Positions 58,745-64,000 of a stretch of DNA of 64,000 bases are shown piece after piece (the first letter of the stretch is position 1; every line of letters starts with the position of its first letter). Below the pieces are notes generated by a model. That model had not been told where the DNA came from. It worked only from the letters and a program-made list of their open reading frames with translations, and searched no databases. A program made the translations under genes and the position numbers. Location of the stretch: NCBI RefSeq assembly GCF_002019855.1, contig NZ_CM007717.1, positions 4,488,657 through 4,552,656 on the forward strand, read 5' to 3'. This DNA comes from Streptomyces antibioticus. GTDB taxonomy: Bacteria; Actinomycetota; Actinomycetes; Streptomycetales; Streptomycetaceae.

Positions 58745-58886
58745 CGCCGGGCCGATGCCGGATCGACGTCGGGTCGACGCCGGGCGACGAAGTTCCCGTA
58801 CGGGGAGGTTTGCGGTCCTCGGGGCCCCTCGGCGCGGCGACAGCGGTTACGGTGCTGACGTACGTGATCGACAGGGGGAGGGGATC

Positions 58887-60605
58887 ATGCCCGGGACCGT
58901 GCTGCTGCTGGCGGCCTCGCCCGCGGGCAAGGGGTGTCTGGTGGACGCGGCGTCCGTCCTCCCCGTGCTCGCGGCCGTACCGCCCGCGATCCTGGCCGGC
59001 ACCGACACCGCGAACGTGGTCGAGCTGGCCGATCCGCTGGAGCCGCAGGCCGTGCTGACCCGGCTGCGGGCCGCGGCGACGGCCCCGGGACCGCTCACGC
59101 TCTTCGTCACCGGGCAGCTCCAGCTCGACCGCCGTCAGCACCTGCCCCATCTGGCGCTGGCCCGCACCACCGCCTCCACGGTCCGCTACACCGCCCTGCC
59201 GTGGCACTGGCTGCGCGAGGAGCTACGGCTGCGCACCCCGGGCACGACCACGCTGCTGGTCGACCTGCACGCCGACGCGGAGACCTGGGGCTGGCTGCGG
59301 GGGCACGTCCTGGAGTGCGGACCCGGCGTCTCGGTCTACGGCAGGATCGCCCCGCCCCCGGCCCGCCGTACGGTCGCCGCCCCCACGTACATGAAAGCCC
59401 TGGCGACGATACTCCGCAGCGGCGGCCGCCCACCCCTGCCCCACCTCCACCACACAGCCCTGACCCGCATCGCCACCGAGGGCGAGGTCGGCGACCTCCT
59501 CCTCCACGGCGGCACGGGCGCGGGGGGCTTCGCGGTACCGGTGACGCCTGCACCGGTACCGGCCCGGCCGACGTTCACAGGTGTACGGACGACTGCCGTC
59601 GAGCCGACGGGCGGTTCGGTGAACGGCGCCCCTGCGGCTGGTGGTCCGGTCCCGGGCACCCCCGCGGACGGCCTCGCGACCGCCGGGGCTTCGACGGCCG
59701 CCCCTGCCACGGGCGTTGCGGGCGCAGGAGTCCCAGCCACCGGCGTCCCGCCCACGGCCCACGCCTCCCACGCCTCCCGGGCTTCCGTCCCCGCTCAGCC
59801 GCCTGCCCCCGCCATGGGTGTTGAAGGCGCGGGCGCTCCGGCCGGCGTTCCGCCCGCCGGTTCTTCCATGGCCGCGTCTTCCGAGCCCTGGCCCCCCGTT
59901 CCGGCCCAGCCCGCTGCCCCTGCCGGGGCTTTCGCCCCTGAGGCTTCCGTTCCTGGACAGCCCCCCGCACCCGCCCGGCGCTCCGCCGAGGGGCGGCCCG
60001 TTGCCTCCGCGGGGACTTCCGTCCCGGCCCAGCCCGCTGTTCCTGCCGCGGCTTCCCGCCCTGGCCTAGCCACTGCTCCCACCGAGCCCCCCGCCCCCGA
60101 CCGGGGCCCCGCTCATCTCTCCGCGTCCGTGCGGGCCCCCGGCCCCACCCTCGCCGGCCTCGATCAAGCTCCCCGAGACCCCCTCGACCCCCACACCGCC
60201 ATCGCGCTGGCCGTTCGCGATGGGCGGCACATGGACGCCGATGCGCTGGCCGCGCGGTGGGAGGCTGCGGCGCTCGCCGCGTACGGGGGTGGGTCCGAGG
60301 CGGTGTTGCACTGGAGTGAGGTGCGGGCCGATCTCGCGATGTTCGCGGGGGATGCCGTGCGGAGCTGCCGGGCCTGGCTCGCTGTCGCCGCGGCGCGGCT
60401 GGACGCCGGGCAGGCCGTCGACGCGGCTGCGGTGGAGGCGGCCGTCGACCGGGCGCACCATCAGTGGGGCCGGGTCACCGACCCCGTGCGGGCCAGGGAG
60501 CTGGGCCCGGCTCTCGCCGAACTGCGTGGGCGGGTGCCCGGCCGGCGCCGGGGTGCCCTGGACCATGTGCGGCGGCAGCTCAGGGAGTTGCAGATCCAGG
60601 GGTGA
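58887..60605 (+). CDS. Unknown protein: possible degenerate caspase-like N-domain, Pro/Ala linker, helical C-domain
   Basis: 572 aa. Three parts are visible. About 1-205 is an alpha/beta domain whose strand pattern recalls caspase-like folds (GPLTLFVTGQLQ where GHG is expected; TTTLLVDLHAD where DxCxSG is expected), with catalytic His and Cys replaced. About 210-420 is a low-complexity linker rich in Pro, Ala and Val with PAQPPAPA-like units. About 430-572 is helical and TPR-like (AIALAVRDGRHMDADALAAR, VLHWSEVRADLAMFAGDAV). ATG at 58887 follows GGGGGAGGGG. No named family was recognised. The fold reading is a hypothesis. Confidence 0.83.
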   Translation: MPGTVLLLAASPAGKGCLVDAASVLPVLAAVPPAILAGTDTANVVELADPLEPQAVLTRLRAAATAPGPLTLFVTGQLQLDRRQHLPHLALARTTASTVRYTALPWHWLREELRLRTPGTTTLLVDLHADAETWGWLRGHVLECGPGVSVYGRIAPPPARRTVAAPTYMKALATILRSGGRPPLPHLHHTALTRIATEGEVGDLLLHGGTGAGGFAVPVTPAPVPARPTFTGVRTTAVEPTGGSVNGAPAAGGPVPGTPADGLATAGASTAAPATGVAGAGVPATGVPPTAHASHASRASVPAQPPAPAMGVEGAGAPAGVPPAGSSMAASSEPWPPVPAQPAAPAGAFAPEASVPGQPPAPARRSAEGRPVASAGTSVPAQPAVPAAASRPGLATAPTEPPAPDRGPAHLSASVRAPGPTLAGLDQAPRDPLDPHTAIALAVRDGRHMDADALAARWEAAALAAYGGGSEAVLHWSEVRADLAMFAGDAVRSCRAWLAVAAARLDAGQAVDAAAVEAAVDRAHHQWGRVTDPVRARELGPALAELRGRVPGRRRGALDHVRRQLRELQIQG

Positions 60606-60609
60606 GGCT

Positions 60610-60771
60610 CTAGCGGTTCCGGTCCGGCTGCTGAGCCGTCGGGGGTGTCGTCGCCGTCGTGCCCACCGGTACCGCGTTCGCGGCCGTGACCAGGGCCGCG
60701 ACGGCCAGGACGGCGGCGGCGACGGCCCTCGCGTAGCAGTGTCCCTCGGAGGCGGACGGGCGTCCGTGCAC
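60610..60771 (-). CDS. Small secreted or membrane peptide, 53 aa (hypothetical)
   Basis: GTG at 60769-60771 has GAGG 5 nt upstream. The product has a short hydrophilic start with HCYAR, a hydrophobic helix (AVAAAVLAVAALVTAANA, about 16-33) and a Thr/Pro/Gln tail ending DRNR. The helix plus AxA-like end could be a signal peptide. The stop lies 4 bp from the convergent stop at 60605. The evidence is composition and RBS only, so it could be non-coding. Confidence 0.45.
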   Translation of the reverse strand: MHGRPSASEGHCYARAVAAAVLAVAALVTAANAVPVGTTATTPPTAQQPDRNR

Positions 60772-60823
60772 GGCAACCTCACAACGTCGATGTCGGCGGG
60801 TCCACAGCGGGCAACACTCGTGT

Positions 60824-60850
60824 GTTAAGCATGTTTAATTCGCCGTTTAA
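60824..60850. promoter_or_regulatory. GTT(T)AA repeats upstream of the XRE-TPR gene
   Basis: GTTAA (60824), GTTTAA (60833-60838) and GTTTAA (60845-60850) lie in an unusually AT-rich patch 60-86 bp before the GTG start. The last two are 12 bp apart. It is a candidate autoregulatory operator. Confidence 0.4.
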
Positions 60851-60909
60851 CCTAGAGGCTGCGATAGTCCAACGGCAAGAGGCACCGGGGCAGTTGGGGG
60901 AGTCAAGGC

Positions 60910-62253
60910 GTGGGAGAGCGAGACGAACCGGAGGTCATAGGAAGACGCGTGCAACAGCTCCGCGTCGGCCGTGGTCTCACCCAGCGGCAGTTGGCCGAAC
61001 CGACCTACACCCCCGCCTACATCTCCACCCTGGAGGCCGGCCGCGTCCGCCCCTCCGACGAGGCCCTCAAGCACATCGCCGAACGCCTCGGCGTGGACTT
61101 CGAGGAACTCTCCACCGGCCGCTCCGCCCGCCTCGTCACCGATCTGCGGCTGCGGCTCACCGAGGCCCAGCGCACCCTCGCCACCGGTGACGCCGAGGAC
61201 GCCGCCCGCCAGTACGAGGCCCTGCTCACCGAGGCCGGCGCCAACGACCTCGCCGAGGAGGAGGCCACCGCGCTGCTCGGACTCGGGGAGTGCGGCATCG
61301 ACACCGGCGATCTGGAGGCCGCCCGGGACCACTTCGAGCGCGCCGAGGCCCGGCTCGCCGACGCCCCTCTGCCCTGCCGGGTCCCCGCCCTGCGCGGCCG
61401 GGCCGTCGCCCACTACCTCGCCGGGGAACTCCGTTACTCCGTCTACCTCCTCGAATCCGCCCTCGACGAGCTGAACCGCGGCGGCCTCCACGACCCCGAC
61501 GCGCTGCTGCTGCTCTACGCCTCCGTCATCGGCCCGTACATGGACATGGGCGCCCACGCCCGCGCCGCGCAGGCCGCCGAGTTCGCGCTCGCCCTCGCAC
61601 CCCAGGTCGCCGACCCCGCGCTCGTCGCCCGTATGCACCGCTCGGTCGCCCGCACCCTGCTCGCCGAGGGCCGGCTCGCCGAGGCCGACGCCTCCCTCGC
61701 CAAGGCCGCCGAGCTGTACCGGCAGCTCCAGCTCCGTACCGAACTCGCCAACTGCCACTGGATGCGCGGATACGTCTACGCCCAGAACGGCCAGCTCGAA
61801 CACGCCGAGGACGAACTGCGGCAGGCCCAGGAGATGCTGACCGCCACCCACGCCACGCTCTACGGCAGCCAGGCCGCCGTGGAACTGGCCGACGTACTGC
61901 ACCGCCGCGGCAAGTCCGCCGAGGCCGCCGCACTGCTCCAGCAGGTCCTCGGCGACCTCTCCTCCGAGCGCGGCGCCATGCACTCCGCCGCCGCCCACCG
62001 GCTGCTCGGCATCATCGCCGAGGACGCCCGGGACACGGAGGCCGCCGAGGAGCACTACGTCCGCGCCCTGAGCCTGCTGGAACGCGCCGGCGCGGCCGGT
62101 GACCTCGCCGACCTGTGCCGGCTGCTGGGCGATCTGCTGCGCCGTACGGGCCGGGTCGAGGCGGCCCTCGACGCCTACCGCACCGGCCTCGGCCACCGCA
62201 CGGCCCCCGGCACCACCACCCTGGGCCCGGCCCCGGCCCAGCCCCCGCTGTAG
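60910..62253 (+). CDS. XRE-family regulator with C-terminal TPR array
   Basis: 447 aa. The cro/C1 HTH lies at about 10-70 (VQQLRVGRGLTQRQLAEPTY, ISTLEAGRVRPSDEALKHIA). About 80-430 is a chain of roughly eight TPR-like helical pairs (EDAARQYEALLTEAG, ECGIDTGDLEAARDHFERAE, QLEHAEDELRQAQEM, DTEAAEEHYVRALSLLE). This plan resembles peptide-sensing or partner-binding regulators such as the NsdA-like or Rgg-like groups. GTG at 60910 has GGGGGAG 7 nt upstream. The target is unknown; the tiny divergent ORF at 60610-60771 could encode a signal peptide, as speculation. Confidence 0.92.
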   Translation: MGERDEPEVIGRRVQQLRVGRGLTQRQLAEPTYTPAYISTLEAGRVRPSDEALKHIAERLGVDFEELSTGRSARLVTDLRLRLTEAQRTLATGDAEDAARQYEALLTEAGANDLAEEEATALLGLGECGIDTGDLEAARDHFERAEARLADAPLPCRVPALRGRAVAHYLAGELRYSVYLLESALDELNRGGLHDPDALLLLYASVIGPYMDMGAHARAAQAAEFALALAPQVADPALVARMHRSVARTLLAEGRLAEADASLAKAAELYRQLQLRTELANCHWMRGYVYAQNGQLEHAEDELRQAQEMLTATHATLYGSQAAVELADVLHRRGKSAEAAALLQQVLGDLSSERGAMHSAAAHRLLGIIAEDARDTEAAEEHYVRALSLLERAGAAGDLADLCRLLGDLLRRTGRVEAALDAYRTGLGHRTAPGTTTLGPAPAQPPL

Positions 62254-62333
62254 GACCCCTGATCCGCTACCGGACTTCGGCGCCGCACAGGCCGTTCTCC
62301 CGGAAAACCGGACCGGCGCACAGCCGACGGCAC

Positions 62334-62339
62334 TAGCGT
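62334..62339 (+). promoter_or_regulatory. Probable leaderless -10 element of the permease gene
   Basis: TAGCGT lies 6 nt before the GTG at 62346 with no RBS between. Confidence 0.5.
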
Positions 62340-62345
62340 CCGTGT

Positions 62346-63347
62346 GTGCTGAACCAACGGACGGTGGCCCTCGGACTGAGATCCGCCCTGCGCGCGCTCG
62401 TGTACGCCGTGCTCGGCGGTACGGCGCTCGTGGTCGTCGCCACCGTCGGCTCCGTGCTGGGGCCGGTGCTCGCGCTCGACCTGTACACCCCGCCCGTCGC
62501 CGCCTGGTGGACGGTGTTCACCGCGGTCGTCGTCCAGGGCGTGCCGTTCCTGCTCCTCGGTACGGTCGTCTCCGCGGCGATCGGCGCGTTCGTGCCCGAG
62601 CGGGTGTTCCGGCGGCTGCTGCCCCGCAGCCCGGCGCTCGCCGTGCCCGTCGCCGGGGTCGCCGGTGTCGTCCTGCCCGGCTGCGAGTGCGCGTCCGTGC
62701 CGGTGGCCGGGAGCCTGATGCGGCGCGGGGTCGCCCCGGCGGCCGCCCTCGCCTTCCTTCTCTCCGCGCCCGCGATCAACCCGGTGGTGCTGGTCGCCAC
62801 CTCCCTCGCCTTCCCGGGGCAGCCGGAGATGGTCCTTGCCCGGCTGCTCGCCTCGCTCGGCACGGCCGTCGCGATGGGCTGGCTCTGGGCCCGCTTCGGG
62901 CGGGAGCGGTGGCTGCGGATCCCCGGCCGCGACGCCCCGCACTCCACCGGCGTCCGGGCCTTCGCCGACGGCCTCCAGCACGACTTCCTGCACGCCGGGG
63001 GCTTCCTCGTGCTCGGCTCGGCGGCCGCGGCGACCTTCAACATCGCCGTACCGCGCACCGTCCTCGACGTGTTCACGGGCTCCGCGTGGCTCGCCGTCCC
63101 GCTGCTGGCGCTGCTCGCCGTGGTGCTGTGCGTGTGCAGCGAGGCCGACGCGTTCGTGGCCGCCTCGCTCAGCGCGTTCCCTGCGACCGCGCGGCTGGCG
63201 TTCATGGTGGTGGGGCCGATGGTCGACCTCAAGCTGGTCGCCCTCCAGGCCGGAACCTTCGGCCGCGCCTTCGCGGTCCGGTTCGCCTCGGTGACGTGGG
63301 TGGTCGCGGTGACGTCCAGCGCGCTCGTGGGCTGGTGGCTGCTGTGA
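62346..63347 (+). CDS. UPF0718 (YraQ/YcgR-type) membrane permease
   Basis: 333 aa with about eight membrane helices. The family signature is VLPGCECASVPVAGSLMRRG followed by AFLLSAPAINPVVLVATSLA; a second repeat-like CVCSEADAFVAASLSAFPAT occurs in the C-terminal half. Both halves carry conserved Cys, suggesting metal or thiol handling. In Bacillus the homologue is paired with YcgQ, as here, where the next gene overlaps by 4 bp (GTGA). The substrate is not established. Confidence 0.92.
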   Translation: MLNQRTVALGLRSALRALVYAVLGGTALVVVATVGSVLGPVLALDLYTPPVAAWWTVFTAVVVQGVPFLLLGTVVSAAIGAFVPERVFRRLLPRSPALAVPVAGVAGVVLPGCECASVPVAGSLMRRGVAPAAALAFLLSAPAINPVVLVATSLAFPGQPEMVLARLLASLGTAVAMGWLWARFGRERWLRIPGRDAPHSTGVRAFADGLQHDFLHAGGFLVLGSAAAATFNIAVPRTVLDVFTGSAWLAVPLLALLAVVLCVCSEADAFVAASLSAFPATARLAFMVVGPMVDLKLVALQAGTFGRAFAVRFASVTWVVAVTSSALVGWWLL

Positions 63348-64000
63348 GGCGGTACGGCGGCCCGTTCCTGCTGCTCCTCATCGGAGCGGCCGTCCTGCGC
63401 GTGAGCCTCTTCGGGGACCTGTATCTGCGGTACGTCCAGGCGGGCCTGCGCCCGTACCTGATCGCGTCCGGCGCGGCGCTGGTCCTGCTGGCCCTGACCA
63501 CGGCGGCCCTACGCCCCGCGCACTCCCACTCCCACACCCACTCCCACGGCGGCTCCCGGCTGGCCTGGCTGCTCACGCTCCCCGCCCTCGCCCTGCTCCT
63601 CTTCCCGCCGCCCGCCCTCGGCTCCTACAGCGCCGAACGCGAGGCCGCCCGACGGGCCGCGCAGGGGGTCGGCACCTTCCCCGCGCTGCCCGACGGGGAC
63701 CCGGTCACCCTCACCGTCGCCGAGTACGGCTCCCGCGCGGTCTACGACAGCGGCCGCTCCCTCAAGGGCCGCACCGTCCGGCTGACCGGCTTCGTCACCC
63801 GCGACGACGACGGCACCTGGTACGTCACCCGCCTCGTCGTCTCCTGCTGCGCCGCCGACGCCACCACGGCCAAGGCCGAGATCAGGAACGCGACCGCCCC
63901 GCCCACCGACACCTGGGTCACCGTCACCGGCACCTGGCACCCCAAGGGCACCCTCGGCTCCCCCACGGCCTGGCCACCCGTACTGGATGCGAGGACGGTC
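63344..64000 (+). CDS. TIGR03943 (YcgQ-like) membrane protein, 3' end beyond the window
   Basis: At least 219 codons; the C-terminus is cut by the window edge. Two hydrophobic helices (FLLLLIGAAVLRVSLFGDLY; YLIASGAALVLLALTTAALR) are followed by a His/Ser-rich loop (HSHSHTHSHGG), a third helix (LLTLPALALLLFPPPALG) and an extracytoplasmic domain with TGFVTRDDDGTWYVTR and VVSCCAADATT. The Cys-Cys pair is typical of the family. The His-rich loop may bind metal. GTG at 63344 overlaps the permease stop, so the two act together. Confidence 0.92.
   Translation, partial: MRRYGGPFLLLLIGAAVLRVSLFGDLYLRYVQAGLRPYLIASGAALVLLALTTAALRPAHSHSHTHSHGGSRLAWLLTLPALALLLFPPPALGSYSAEREAARRAAQGVGTFPALPDGDPVTLTVAEYGSRAVYDSGRSLKGRTVRLTGFVTRDDDGTWYVTRLVVSCCAADATTAKAEIRNATAPPTDTWVTVTGTWHPKGTLGSPTAWPPVLDARTV

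Overview
The window is high-GC actinobacterial DNA that looks like Streptomyces. GTG and TTG starts and leaderless promoters are common, and it carries PASTA-type Ser/Thr kinases, a bacterial proteasome activator, a WhiJ-type XRE/DUF397 module and SpoIIE-type phosphatases. Three exact copies of the ParB-binding palindrome GTTTCACGTGAAAC (two near 4.2 kb, one near 39.4 kb) suggest an origin-proximal part of the chromosome. There is no transposase, integrase, rRNA, tRNA or CRISPR array. This is core chromosome with a few accessory genes.

Layout. 1-4.2 kb: 3' end of a branched-chain 2-oxoacid dehydrogenase operon (E1 beta, E2), then molybdenum cofactor genes (mobA-like, moeA) ending in two parS sites. 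4.3-9.2 kb: a K+ channel, a divergent stand-alone RCK protein, a DrrAB-type ABC exporter and a quinone oxidoreductase. 9.3-14.3 kb: an acidic surface protein, the proteasome activator Bpa and two divergent Ser/Thr kinases. 14.6-18.3 kb: a second, complete branched-chain dehydrogenase operon. 18.3-31 kb: an MFS/GntR pair, a K15-type DD-peptidase, a mycothiol-dependent isomerase-like protein, a nitrilase, a GlxA-type regulator, an NHL/thioredoxin protein, an M18 aminopeptidase and an acyl-CoA dehydrogenase. 31-41 kb: SseB, a secreted Ig-like protein, pirin, a BRO-type antirepressor, an AI-2E family permease, a multidomain SpoIIE phosphatase and aspS. 41-46 kb is the most accessory stretch: an AbiEii-like nucleotidyltransferase, a PH-domain protein, a Uma2 nuclease, an HTH/zinc-ribbon protein, an anti-sigma-like ATPase, a WhiJ-like regulator and two DUF397 proteins. 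46-64 kb: metG, a VWA protein with a long acidic repeat tract, PhoX behind a PHO box, an EEP-family protein, a hydrolase with a divergent MocR regulator, envelope proteins, a second SpoIIE phosphatase, a protein with a possible degenerate caspase-like fold, an XRE-TPR regulator and a permease/TIGR03943 pair cut by the window end.

The genes fall into small operons, often with 4-bp ATGA or GTGA stop/start overlaps. Convergent pairs are closed by strong bidirectional hairpins or by actual overlap of the coding ends. Themes are branched-chain keto-acid catabolism (precursor supply for branched fatty acids and polyketides), phospho-signalling (two kinases, two PP2C phosphatases, one anti-sigma-like ATPase) and cell envelope. 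The most unusual item is a roughly 120-bp repeat present three times: twice in frame inside the VWA gene, and once, with a 1-nt shift, filling a convergent intergenic gap 6.5 kb away.
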